Positions 33,717 to 42,080 of a DNA stretch of 58,927 nt are shown here, piece after piece (positions within the stretch are counted from its first letter, which is position 1; each line of letters opens with the position of its first letter). Below the pieces are notes generated by a model, which saw only the letters and a list, made by a program, of their open reading frames with translations, was not told the DNA's origin and made no database searches. The stretch is from Methylobacterium terricola (GTDB taxonomy: Bacteria > Pseudomonadota > Alphaproteobacteria > Rhizobiales > Beijerinckiaceae), in NCBI RefSeq assembly GCF_006151805.1, contig NZ_VDDA01000026.1, positions 1-58,927 on the forward strand, written 5' to 3'. The position numbers were made by a program, and so were the translations under genes.

Positions 33717-33813
33717 GCTGACGGCGGCAGGGCGGCTCCCAAGGCATCGGTTCCATGGGCCGGCGGCCCCGGGCAGCCGGGTCGACGTTGGCTGCGGTCT
33801 CGCCGAAGCGTTC

Positions 33814-34713
33814 TCAGTGTGCAACGTCGCGGTCTCGCATCGCTTCGATGTCGGCGATCAGCCCCGGTCCCGTCGGATGCCAGCCCAATCGGTCCCGCGT
33901 CCACGCGCTCGACGCGGACATGTCCATGCCGGCGAAGGCGTCGAGCCACTCGAAATGCCGGGCCGCCTCCTCCGGCGGCACGGACGCGACCGGCAGGTTC
34001 AGCCCCCGGCCGAGCGCCTCCGCGATGGCGCGGGTCGGGACGCCCTCCTCGGCGACCGCGTGGTAGCGAGTACCCGCCTCCTGCTGCTCCAGGGCCAACC
34101 GGTAGAGGCGGGCGACGTCGAGCACGGGAGCGGCCGACCACCGGTGCGTCCCGTCCCCGACATAGGCCGAGACGCCCTTCCGGCGGGCCAGTTCGGCGAG
34201 GTAGGTGACGAGGCCTTGCTTGACCGTATCGTGCACCTGGGGGAGCCGCACCACGGACACCTTGACGCCCGCCTCCGACAACGCGGCGCCCGCCAGTTCT
34301 GAGGCGATCCGCGGGTTCGGATACTCGGCGTTGAAGACGTCCTCGGTCGCCGGCAGGCCCGGGGCGGGGCTGCCGAAGCCAGTTCCGGAGGTGATGATCA
34401 GAGGTCGATCCGAGCCCTTGAGGGAGGAACCCAAGGCCTCGATGACGCGCCGGTCCTTCGCGCAATTGGCGACGAAGTGCGTGAAGTCGTGGTCGAAGGC
34501 GGTGTGGATCACGCCGTCCGCTTCGGCGGCGCCGCTGCGCAGGCTGTCCAGATCCTGCAGGCTCCCGAGGTGCGGCTCGGCCCCCGCGTCGCGGAGCGCC
34601 TGGGCGCCCTTCGCCGAGCGGGTCAGCCCGAGGACCTGATGGCCGGCGGCGAGGAGTTCCGGAACGATAGCCGAGCCGATGAAGCCGGTCGCGCCGGTGA
34701 GGAATACGCGCAT
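33814..34713 (-). CDS. NAD-dependent epimerase-like atypical SDR
   Basis: The 299-residue protein begins MRVFLTGATGFIGSAIVPEL, a clean dinucleotide-binding motif, and continues with LITSGTGFGSPAPGLPATED-type strands (IITSGTGFGSPAPGLPATED) and VSVVRLPQVHDTVKQGLVTY. The usual YxxxK is not obvious, so it belongs to the atypical SDR group. ATG 34713 matches the motif start. It is divergent from an XRE/MmyB-like regulator, a pairing seen in many proteobacteria, and is probably its regulated target. Confidence 0.85.
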   Translation of the reverse strand: MRVFLTGATGFIGSAIVPELLAAGHQVLGLTRSAKGAQALRDAGAEPHLGSLQDLDSLRSGAAEADGVIHTAFDHDFTHFVANCAKDRRVIEALGSSLKGSDRPLIITSGTGFGSPAPGLPATEDVFNAEYPNPRIASELAGAALSEAGVKVSVVRLPQVHDTVKQGLVTYLAELARRKGVSAYVGDGTHRWSAAPVLDVARLYRLALEQQEAGTRYHAVAEEGVPTRAIAEALGRGLNLPVASVPPEEAARHFEWLDAFAGMDMSASSAWTRDRLGWHPTGPGLIADIEAMRDRDVAH

Positions 34714-34768
34714 GGAGTGCCTGTCCGAAGTGGCGTGGAACCTCATTGTCGCGCCAGCCCGCATCCGG

Positions 34769-34797
34769 TTAAAGGAGTGAGCTCATCCCGGTATAAT
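34769..34797 (+). promoter_or_regulatory. Candidate sigma-70 promoter of the XRE regulator
   Basis: A perfect TATAAT -10 box (34792-34797) lies 17 bases after TTAAAG (34769-34774), and the ATG follows 16 bases later. The 100-base divergent interval is short, so the same region must control both genes. Box matches are seen; activity is inferred. Confidence 0.5.
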
Positions 34798-34813
34798 CAC
34801 CAACAGGATCGCG

Positions 34814-35659
34814 ATGCCGTCCATCTCGGAGAACCTGCTGGGAGACTACCTCCGGGATCGGCGGACAAGGCTCGACCCGGCCGCCTTCGGGTTCTCCGGG
34901 CGTCGGCGGACGCCGGGCCTACGCCGGGAGGAGGTCGCCCAGCGCTCGAACATCAGCGCGACCTGGTACACGTGGCTGGAGCAGGGACGCGGCGGGGCCC
35001 CCTCCGCGGACGTGCTCAACCGCATCGCCTCCGGACTGATGCTGACGGAGCCGGAACGCGAGCACCTGTTCATGCTAGGGCTCGGGCGCCCGCCCGAGGT
35101 CCGCTACCGGCCCGTCGAAGGCGTGACACCGCGCCTGCAGCGCCTCCTGGACACGCTCGAGGCGAGCCCTGCGCTGGTGAAGACTGCGACCTGGGACGTC
35201 ATCGCCTGGAACGCGGCCGCCGCCGTGGTGCTGACCGACTGGGATGAGGTCCCGTTCCGCGAGCGAAACATCCTGCGCCGCATGTTCGGCGACCCGCGGG
35301 TGCGGAGCGCGCAGCACGACTGGGACAGCGTGGCGCGCTTCGTGGTCGGCGCGTTCCGGGCCGACGCGGCGAGGGCCGGCGCCACCTCGGAGGTCGGCCG
35401 CTTGGTGGAGGAGCTCTGCCGCACGAGCCCGGAATTCGAGGCGCTCTGGCGGGAGAACGACGTCCGGGTCCACGGTGACGGGGTCAAGCGCCTGCAGCAC
35501 CCGACCCTGGGCGAGATCGAGCTGGAATACTCGGCCTTCGCGGTGGACGGGCAGCCAGAACTCGGCATGCTCGTCTACAATCCGGTCCATAAGACCGTCG
35601 CAGACGGGATCCGCGCCCTGGTCGCCGCACGCCCCTCCGGCCGGCAAGGCCGTTCGTGA
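34814..35659 (+). CDS. XRE-family regulator with MmyB-like ligand domain
   Basis: The 281-residue protein has an N-terminal helix-turn-helix (RTPGLRREEVAQRSNISATW, YTWLEQGRGGAPSADVLNRI) and a C-terminal MmyB-like ligand-binding region (LDTLEASPALVKTATWDVIA, WNAAAAVVLTDWDEVPFRER, GELELEYSAF-like block EIELEYSAFAVDGQPEL). The family is often divergent from a short-chain dehydrogenase that it represses, as here. ATG 34814 is the only fitting start. Confidence 0.9.
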   Translation: MPSISENLLGDYLRDRRTRLDPAAFGFSGRRRTPGLRREEVAQRSNISATWYTWLEQGRGGAPSADVLNRIASGLMLTEPEREHLFMLGLGRPPEVRYRPVEGVTPRLQRLLDTLEASPALVKTATWDVIAWNAAAAVVLTDWDEVPFRERNILRRMFGDPRVRSAQHDWDSVARFVVGAFRADAARAGATSEVGRLVEELCRTSPEFEALWRENDVRVHGDGVKRLQHPTLGEIELEYSAFAVDGQPELGMLVYNPVHKTVADGIRALVAARPSGRQGRS

Positions 35660-35693
35660 GGTTGCCCGGTTAGAATTGGCAGGGTTCAAAACC

Positions 35694-35811
35694 TCAGTCC
35701 AACGTCCACTCTTTCCGCTCGCGATCCCAGCGCAACGGCGGTCGGGCAGCTTTGGCCTCAGCGAGCCAGGCGGCGCGGCGGGCGAGCTCCGCCTGGGTGG
35801 CGCGATACCCC
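35694..35811 (-). pseudogene. Unidentified C-terminal gene fragment
   Basis: On the minus strand a frame ends GYRATQAELARRAAWLAEAK and RPPLRWDRERKEWTLD before a stop. It reads like a real protein tail (alternating Ala/Arg helix then WD-rich end) but the preceding sequence is antisense to the recombinase pseudogene. I do not recognise the family. It marks a join at about 35812. Confidence 0.3.
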
Positions 35812-37140
35812 ATGCCGATCATGGCGCTGGAACTCGAACGCTTCGGATGCGAGGTGACGTTCCTCGATCGTCCGATCGGACGGGATCCGCACGACCAGCT
35901 GCTGTTGCAGATCCGCGGTGCCGTGGCAGAGTACGAGCGCACGCTGATCGCGGAACGGATGCGGCGAGGACGCCAGATGCGCCTGCGTGCCGGCAGCCTG
36001 CTTCCCTGGACCCGAGCGCACTACGGGTATCGGCTCGATCCCGACCGGCCGCGCGCCCCGGCCGGGGTTCGGCTGGAGCCGGCCGAGGGCGCCATGGTCC
36101 AGCAGGTCTTCGCCCGCTACATCGAGGAGGAGGCCAGCCTGTTCGGCCTGGCCAACCATCTGCGGGCTCTCGGCATCGCCTCGCCGACAGGCCGCCCCCG
36201 CTGGAGTTCGGCCTCGCTGCGCGGCCTGCTGACGAACCCGGTCTATACCGGCCAGGTCTTCGCCGGCCGGTGGCGCAGCAGACCCCCGCGCATCCGCCGC
36301 TCGGCGACGCATCCGATCGGACGCCCCTCGACCACGTCGGTGCCGGTACCGGCGGAGCAGTGGCTGCCGGTCGCCACCGTCCCGGCCCTCGTCAGCCCCG
36401 CGCTGTTCGCGCAGGCGCAGGCCAAGCTGGCGCAGAACCGCGCCTTCGCCCGACGCCACAACACCCGGTACAGCTCCCTGCTGCGCGCCCTGGTGAGCTG
36501 CGGAGTCTGCCAGTCGAGCTGCCTGTACCGGACGATCCATCCCGGCGACGACGACTATCTATGCCGCGCCAAAGGGCATCCGCGCCGCAGCGGCCGCGCG
36601 TAGCCCTGCCCGGCGCGCTACGCACCGGCCCATCAGCTCGATGCGCTGGTCTGGCAGGATCTGTGTGCTCTGCTGAGAGAGCCCGAGCAGATCGCCGCGG
36701 CCCTGGCCTGGGCCCATGGCGGCGGCTGGCTGCCGCAGGATCTGCAGGCCCGGCGCGATCAGCTGCGGAAGGGGCGCCGTGGGCTCGAGCAGCAGGTGGA
36801 TCGTCTGACGGAGGCCTACCTACAGGGGATCATCCCGTTGCCGGAATACCAGCGCCGCCGTCGCGTGGCGGAGGAGCACCCGCAGGCTCTCGCGGCGCAG
36901 GCCGAGCAATTGGAAGGCCAAGTCGACAGACAGGCGCAACTGGCCAACTGGGCGGGATCGGCCGAGGCGTTCTGCCGTCGCCTCCAGGATGGTCTGGCCG
37001 GCGCCGACTTCGCGCAACGCCGCCGAGTGGTGGAACTGCTCGTCGACCGGGTCGTGGAGGCTGAGGTCGAGATCCGCTACGTGGTACCCGTCGGCCCGGA
37101 CGGCGAGCGCGGACGCTTTTGCCAATTACGGAAGGACTAT
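35812..37140 (+). pseudogene. Large serine recombinase, truncated and with amber codon
   Basis: The frame keeps the end of the resolvase domain (LDRPIGRDPHDQLLLQIRGA and VAEYERTLIAERMRRGRQMR), the recombinase domain (YGYRLDP, LTNPVYTGQVFAG), a zinc-ribbon-like part (VSCGVCQSSCLYR) and a coiled-coil tail to RYVVPVGPDGERGRFCQLRK. The N-terminal part with the catalytic serine is missing. An in-frame TAG at 36601-36603 follows RRSGRA, and the frame continues open as PCPARYAPAHQLDALVWQDL. At about 37140 it runs into an IS5 remnant through shared sequence around GACTATTTCGATCCGCC. Inactive. Confidence 0.82.
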
Positions 37141-37856
37141 TTCGATCCGCCAGCGGTCACGGTAGCGCCGCTTATCGAGGCGGATCTTGCGCTTGCGGGC
37201 GCGGGTGCCGGGAATGACCACGCTGATGCCCTGCTCGTGCAGGTGCTGGCGCAGCCAACCGGCATCGTAGCCCTTGTCGGCGATGAGCCGGCGCACGCGA
37301 CCGGGCGCCTTTTCCAGGACGGCGGGGGCGGTCTTCACGTCGCTGGCGGTGCCGGGCGTGAGGTGGATGACGCTGGGGCGGCCGATCACATCGGTGAGGA
37401 CGTGGATCTTGGTAGTCGGGCCTGCCCGCGATGGGCCAATCGCCTGTTCGCGGCCCCCCTTGTCCGCCGTGGGCGGCGCGCTGGGCTTTGACGTAGGTTG
37501 AGTCGAGACGGCGGCCTCGCCCGACCATCCGGCCTTGGCCAGGGCTTCCAGCATGCCGGTCCAGACGCGGCGGCGCGACCACCTGTTGAAGCGGTTGTAG
37601 ACGGTGGTGGAGGGACCGTACTCGCTCGGACAGTCCTTTCAGCGGCAGCCGGACTTGATGACGTGCAGGATGCCTGAGAGGATCCTGCGGTCGTCCTTGC
37701 GACGAGCGCCGGGCTGGTTGTTGGGCATGACCGGCGTGATCGCCTGCCATTGCTCGTCCGACAGCCAGAACAACTGTGCCACAGCCTCTTCCATCTGGGA
37801 GGAGTGTGGAATCACCGTTCACTCGTCAACGAAATACCTTGAATGGGTTTAGACCC
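37140..37856 (-). pseudogene. IS5/IS427-type element, decayed copy
   Basis: The minus strand matches the element at 8120-8959: LFWLSDEQWQAITPVMPNNQ, GWSGEAAV, then IGPSRAGPTTKIHVLTDVIG and ARKRKIRLDKRRYRDRWRIE. The last 30 or so codons (from AVFCRLKDF onward) and that IS end are missing where it meets the recombinase. A TGA replaces the Trp codon in GCRWKDC, and the slippery run has become ACAAGGGGGG. The right end GGGTTTAGACCC (to 37856) remains, but no TA follows. Confidence 0.82.
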
Positions 37857-37874
37857 TGATCACAACTCTGGCCG

Positions 37875-38144
37875 TTCCTCGCGCACTGCTTTGCCGATCG
37901 CGCCTACCGGGGAGGGCGGGTCGGCACAGCCACCACCATCACCGTCGAGATCGTTGAGCCCGAGGACGGGCAGACAGGCTTTGCGATGCAGCCAAGACGC
38001 TGGGTGGTCGAGAGCACCCGGGGCTGGATCGGCCGTTGCCGCAGAATGGCGCGCGATCACGAAGCCACCGGATCGTCCGCACTCGCCTTCTTCGTGCTGG
38101 CCGCTGCCATGATCCTCGTGAGACGACTCGCACAAGCCTTATGA
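37875..38144 (+). pseudogene. IS5-family transposase of a second type, C-terminal fragment
   Basis: The frame FADRAYRGGRVGTATTITVE continues to FAMQPRRWVVESTRGWIGRC and ALAFFVLAAAMILVRRLAQA before TGA. The RRWVVERTFGWL-like motif identifies the DDE C-terminus of IS5-family (IS1031-like) transposases. The upstream part is replaced by the other IS5 remnant. From 38145 to 38460 no gene or clear repeat was found. Confidence 0.75.
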
Positions 38145-38460
38145 AACGGGGTCTGAGTCGACCAGGCTGCCTGACAAGTTACTCCGTCACCGAGCGCTTA
38201 CGCTGGTGCAGAGGGGCGCAGTTGAGCAAGGCACCGTCAGCACGCTCACGCGCAGGGGATCAGAGGCGACGGCGACTACGTGCAACGAGGGTGGAATGAA
38301 GGGGAGTAGGGGTTTCGGCATTACGGCGGATCTTGGCGGTCATCACCCTGGTCCAATCCCACTGCCGGCAAGCTGGGCCTCTGCATCACTCGAAATGCTG
38401 GACAACCAGACTTCGGTGCCCATTGACATCCTTCACCGAGCGGAGATCCGTCGCGCCGGC

Positions 38461-39300
38461 TCAGGTCTTCGTCCCTCCGAGGGTTGGGATGGCTGCGATG
38501 AGGCGACGCGTATAGTCATGCTGCGGCTGGCGGAAGATCTCCCCCGCAGTTCCGGTCTCGACCAGTTGGCCGCGATGCATGACGATCAGCCGATCGGCGA
38601 TGAGCCGCACGAGGCTCAGGTCGTGGGTGACGAAGATGTAGCTCATCTCGCTCGCGTCGCGCAGGGACAGGAGCGTCTCGACGACGTGGGCCTGCAACGA
38701 CGCATCGAGTGCCGAGGTCGGCTCGTCGAGGATGAGCAGCTTCGGTCGCAGCACGATCGCCCGGGCGATGTCGACCCGGGCGCGCTGGCCGCCGGAGAGC
38801 TGGTGGGGCATGCTCGCCAGCAATGACTCCGGCAGCCCGGCCCGGTGCGCGGCCTCCCGCACCAGCTCCGGGAGCGCGGCCCGCTCGGCCGGCGTCCCGA
38901 GGCGCCGTACCGGATCGGCGATCGACCGGAAGGCCGTGAAGCGCGGGTTGAGGCTCGCCAGGGGGTCTTGGAACACCATCTGGATGCATCGGCGCTGCCC
39001 GGTGCGAGCGAAATGCCGGCCCGACAGGCCGCTGATGTCCTGGTCTTCGAACACCACGCTGCCCGAGGTCTGGGGGATCAGTCGGGCGATGATGCGGGCG
39101 AGGGTGGACTTGCCGCTGCCCGATTCGCCGACGAGGCCCAGGATCTCGCCCTCGCGCAGGTGGAAGCTCACCCCGTCGACCGCGCGCAGCCCGGTGCCTG
39201 GCGGGCCGTAGACCTTGGTCACCGCTCCGATCTCGAGGAGCTTGCGCCGGGGCGGCGCCTCCGCGGCGGCCTCCACGCGCCGGACGGGGCCCACCGTCAC
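38461..39300 (-). CDS. dppF: Dipeptide/oligopeptide ABC transporter ATPase, DppF type
   Basis: The 279-residue ATPase has Walker A GLVGESGSGKSTLARII, the Opp/Dpp Q-loop IQMVFQDPLASLNPRFT, signature LSGGQRARVDIARAI and Walker B LLILDEPTSALDASLQ. The GTG start at 39300 overlaps the dppD stop (GTGA) and gives a normal-length protein. It is the last gene of the hyu-dpp operon. The role is ATP hydrolysis for import of a peptide-like or cyclic amide substrate. Confidence 0.87.
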   Translation of the reverse strand: MTVGPVRRVEAAAEAPPRRKLLEIGAVTKVYGPPGTGLRAVDGVSFHLREGEILGLVGESGSGKSTLARIIARLIPQTSGSVVFEDQDISGLSGRHFARTGQRRCIQMVFQDPLASLNPRFTAFRSIADPVRRLGTPAERAALPELVREAAHRAGLPESLLASMPHQLSGGQRARVDIARAIVLRPKLLILDEPTSALDASLQAHVVETLLSLRDASEMSYIFVTHDLSLVRLIADRLIVMHRGQLVETGTAGEIFRQPQHDYTRRLIAAIPTLGGTKT

Positions 39301-40145
39301 GACGACATCCCCGCATGGCTCCGGATCGCCGCCCGCCATTCCTGCGCCGTGCCCTTGCCGGCGGGCAGGGCATCGATCAGCATCCGCGTGTAGGCGGCCG
39401 CCGGGGCCGTGAACAGACGTCCGGCCGGGCCCTCCTCGACGACGCGGCCCTTGCGCATCACGCAAACCCGGTCGCAATACTGGCTTGCGAGGGCGAGGTC
39501 GTGGGTGATGAACAAGGCTGCCACTCCCCGTTCGCGGCAGGCAGCCATCAGCAGATCCATGACCAGCTTCTGCGTTGTCACGTCGAGGGCGCTCGTCGGC
39601 TCGTCGGCAATGATCAGCTCGGGCGAGCAAGCGAAGGCCGCCGCGATCATGATCCGCTGGCACAGACCGCCCGAGAGCTGCGACGGATAGGCCTCGAGGC
39701 GCCGCTCCGGGTCGGTGATGCCGATCTGGCCGAGCAGCGCCGCGATGCGGCCTCGCGCCGCCCGACGGGTCAGGCGGCCGCCGTCATGGGCGATCAGGAT
39801 GTCGCACAGGGTGTCCCCGACGCGGCGGATCGGGTTGAGGCCGGCCTTGGCGTTCTGGAAGATCATGGCGACCCGCCGGCCGCGGATCCGCCGCATCGCC
39901 CGCTCGTCGGCGCGCAGCAGGTCGCTGCCGTCGAGCCGGACCGACCCGGCGGCGATCCGGGCCTGCGGCGGCAGGAGCCGCATCACCGACAGGCCGGTCA
40001 TGCTCTTGCCCGATCCGCTCTCGCCCACCAGAGCGAGGCACTCGCCGCGCCCGAGGCTCAGCGACAGCCCGTCGAGGACGCGCACCGGCCCGTCCTCCGC
40101 GTCGAAACGGACGGCCAGGTCCTCGATCTGGAGCAGCGGGTCCAT
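39297..40145 (-). CDS. dppD: Dipeptide/oligopeptide ABC transporter ATPase, DppD type
   Basis: The 282-residue ATPase has Walker A ALVGESGSGKSMTGLSVM, Q-loop VAMIFQNAKAGLNPIRRVGD, signature LSGGLCQRIMIAAAFA and Walker B LIIADEPTSALDVTTQ. The start overlaps the dppC stop by one base. It pairs with DppF to energise the two permeases. Confidence 0.88.
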   Translation of the reverse strand: MDPLLQIEDLAVRFDAEDGPVRVLDGLSLSLGRGECLALVGESGSGKSMTGLSVMRLLPPQARIAAGSVRLDGSDLLRADERAMRRIRGRRVAMIFQNAKAGLNPIRRVGDTLCDILIAHDGGRLTRRAARGRIAALLGQIGITDPERRLEAYPSQLSGGLCQRIMIAAAFACSPELIIADEPTSALDVTTQKLVMDLLMAACRERGVAALFITHDLALASQYCDRVCVMRKGRVVEEGPAGRLFTAPAAAYTRMLIDALPAGKGTAQEWRAAIRSHAGMSS

Positions 40146-41014
40146 CAGCGGCGTCTCCGGGGATCGACGAGGTCACGCACCGCATCGCCGATCACGCTGA
40201 AGCAGAACACCGAGAGCACCAGGGCGAGTCCCGGGAAGGTGACCACCCACCACTCCCCCGACAGCATCAGGCCCGCCCCCTCCTGGATCATCACGCCCCA
40301 TTCGGGAGTCGGCGGTGCGACGCCGAGGCCGATGAAGGCGAGGCCCGAGGTGTTGAGCACCGCCCAGCCGAGATTGAGGGAGATCTGGACGATCACCGGC
40401 GGCAGGCAGTTCGGCAGGAGGAAGACGAAGATCACCGAAAGCGGCGCGGCGCCGTTGATCACCGCCGCCTCGACGTAGCCGATCCCGCGCCGGGCCGCGA
40501 CCTCGGCCCGGGCCAGGCGGAAGTAGAACGGCACGTTGATGATCGCGGTGGCGAGCACGACGCTCTTCACCGAGTTGCCGAACACCGCCACGAGGGCCAT
40601 GGCAGCGATGAACAGCAGGAACGCCATCATGACGTCGATGAGGCGGCTCAGTACCCGGTCGCCGAGGCCGCCCGCATAGCCGCTGACCGCGCCGAGGGCG
40701 GTGCCGGCGGCGGCCGCGAGCGCCACCGCCGAGACCGCGATGGCGATGTCGAGCCGCGTCGCGACGATCACCCGGCTGAAGATGTCCCGCCCGACATGGT
40801 CGGTGCCGAACGGGTGGGCGAGGGAGGGCGGCGCCAGGACCAGCGGGCTGGTGGCGAGCGGGGGATAGGGCGCGATCCACGGGCCGATCGCCGCGAGGAC
40901 CAGCAGCAGGACGACGACCGCGAGGGCGAAAGCCGTGCCTCGGCCCTGCCGGGCGAGGACGGCGAGGACGGGGATCCGGGCGGGAGCGGCGGGGATGGAG
41001 GCGGGAGAGGTCAC
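40145..41014 (-). CDS. dppC: Dipeptide ABC transporter permease, DppC type
   Basis: The 289-residue permease has the DppC N-terminal extension and first helix (AFALAVVVLLLVLAAIGPWI), HPFGTDHVGRDIFSRVIVAT, and the EAA coupling loop RGIGYVEAAVINGAAPLSVI. NTSGLAFIGLGVAPPTPEWG is a family hallmark. It starts 7 bases after the dppB stop. Confidence 0.9.
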   Translation of the reverse strand: MTSPASIPAAPARIPVLAVLARQGRGTAFALAVVVLLLVLAAIGPWIAPYPPLATSPLVLAPPSLAHPFGTDHVGRDIFSRVIVATRLDIAIAVSAVALAAAAGTALGAVSGYAGGLGDRVLSRLIDVMMAFLLFIAAMALVAVFGNSVKSVVLATAIINVPFYFRLARAEVAARRGIGYVEAAVINGAAPLSVIFVFLLPNCLPPVIVQISLNLGWAVLNTSGLAFIGLGVAPPTPEWGVMIQEGAGLMLSGEWWVVTFPGLALVLSVFCFSVIGDAVRDLVDPRRRR

Positions 41015-41021
41015 GGGCCGC

Positions 41022-42035
41022 TCACCCGTTCACGTCGACGCGCGGATCGATCGCCGCGGTCAGAAGGTCGATGACCAGGGTCAGGATCACGAACATCACC
41101 GCCACGATGAGCACGAAGGCCTGAACTGGCGCGTAGTCGACCCCGAGCAGCGCGTTGATCGCGTAGGCGCCGATGCCCGGCCAGGCGAACAGCTTCTCGA
41201 TCATCACGTTCGCCCCCAGCATGGTCGACAGCACCATGCCCATGGTGGCGAGGACCGGCAGCATCGCGTTCGGCAGGGCGTAGGAGATCAGGATGCGCGC
41301 CCGTGTCAGCCCGAAGGCGCGGGCCGTCATCACGTAGTCGCTGTCGAGAGCGTCGATCATCGCTCCCCGCATCATGCGCAGGAGCGGGGCCACCGCGAAG
41401 ATCGCCATCGAGGCCGCCGGCAGCAGCATCTTGCAGAAGGCGCGCCAGGCGAGGCCGGGATCGCCCTCGATCAGGGCGTCAACGGTCATCAGGCCGGTGA
41501 CCCGGGTCGGCGGGATGTCGGAGCCCGGCAGGCGGCCGATCGGTTCCGGGGCGATTCCCGCCAGGTAGTAGAGGAGGTAGATCAGCAGCAGGCCGAAGAA
41601 GAAGCCCGGCATCGCCGCCGTGGTCGAGGACACGGCGCGGCAGGCCTGGTCGAGGGCGCCGCCGCGGTGGAAAGCCGCCAGGACGCCGAGGGGCAGGGCG
41701 ACGCCGACGCCCATCGCGAAGCCGAGGGCGGCGAGCTCGATCGTCGCTGGCAGGAGCCGGCGGAAATCCTCCAGCACCGGCTGGCCGGTGAGCAGCGACT
41801 GCCCGAGCTGGCCGTGGGCGAGGGCGTGCAGGTAGATCAGGAATTGCTCGAGCCAGCCGCGATCGAGACCGAGCTGCTGGCGCACCGCCCGGATCTCGTC
41901 CGGGCCGGCGCTGGGCGAGCTGGCATAGTAGATCGCCGGATCGCCAGGCAGGGCGCGCACCAGCGCGAAGGTCACCACCACCACGCCGAGGAGGATCGGG
42001 AGCGCGCCGAGGAGCCGAAATGCCACGACCTTCAT
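41022..42035 (-). CDS. dppB: Dipeptide ABC transporter permease, DppB type
   Basis: The 337-residue permease has the N-terminal helix (LLGALPILLGVVVVTFALVR) followed by ALPGDPAIY, the typical GQLGQSLLTGQPV loop, the EAA-like segment LDSDYVMTARAFGLTRARIL and IEKLFAWPGIGAYAINALLG. Six helices are expected. It follows the disrupted dppA gene by 45 bases. Confidence 0.9.
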   Translation of the reverse strand: MKVVAFRLLGALPILLGVVVVTFALVRALPGDPAIYYASSPSAGPDEIRAVRQQLGLDRGWLEQFLIYLHALAHGQLGQSLLTGQPVLEDFRRLLPATIELAALGFAMGVGVALPLGVLAAFHRGGALDQACRAVSSTTAAMPGFFFGLLLIYLLYYLAGIAPEPIGRLPGSDIPPTRVTGLMTVDALIEGDPGLAWRAFCKMLLPAASMAIFAVAPLLRMMRGAMIDALDSDYVMTARAFGLTRARILISYALPNAMLPVLATMGMVLSTMLGANVMIEKLFAWPGIGAYAINALLGVDYAPVQAFVLIVAVMFVILTLVIDLLTAAIDPRVDVNG

Positions 42036-42080
42036 GAAGTCACCTCCGTTCCGCGGGGCCCGGCTCCAGACCGGCCGGGT

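Noticed and set aside
33814..37491. Long open frames antisense to the NAD epimerase, XRE regulator and recombinase
   Set aside because: All overlap genes with clear motifs on the opposite strand or in another frame and have no motifs of their own.
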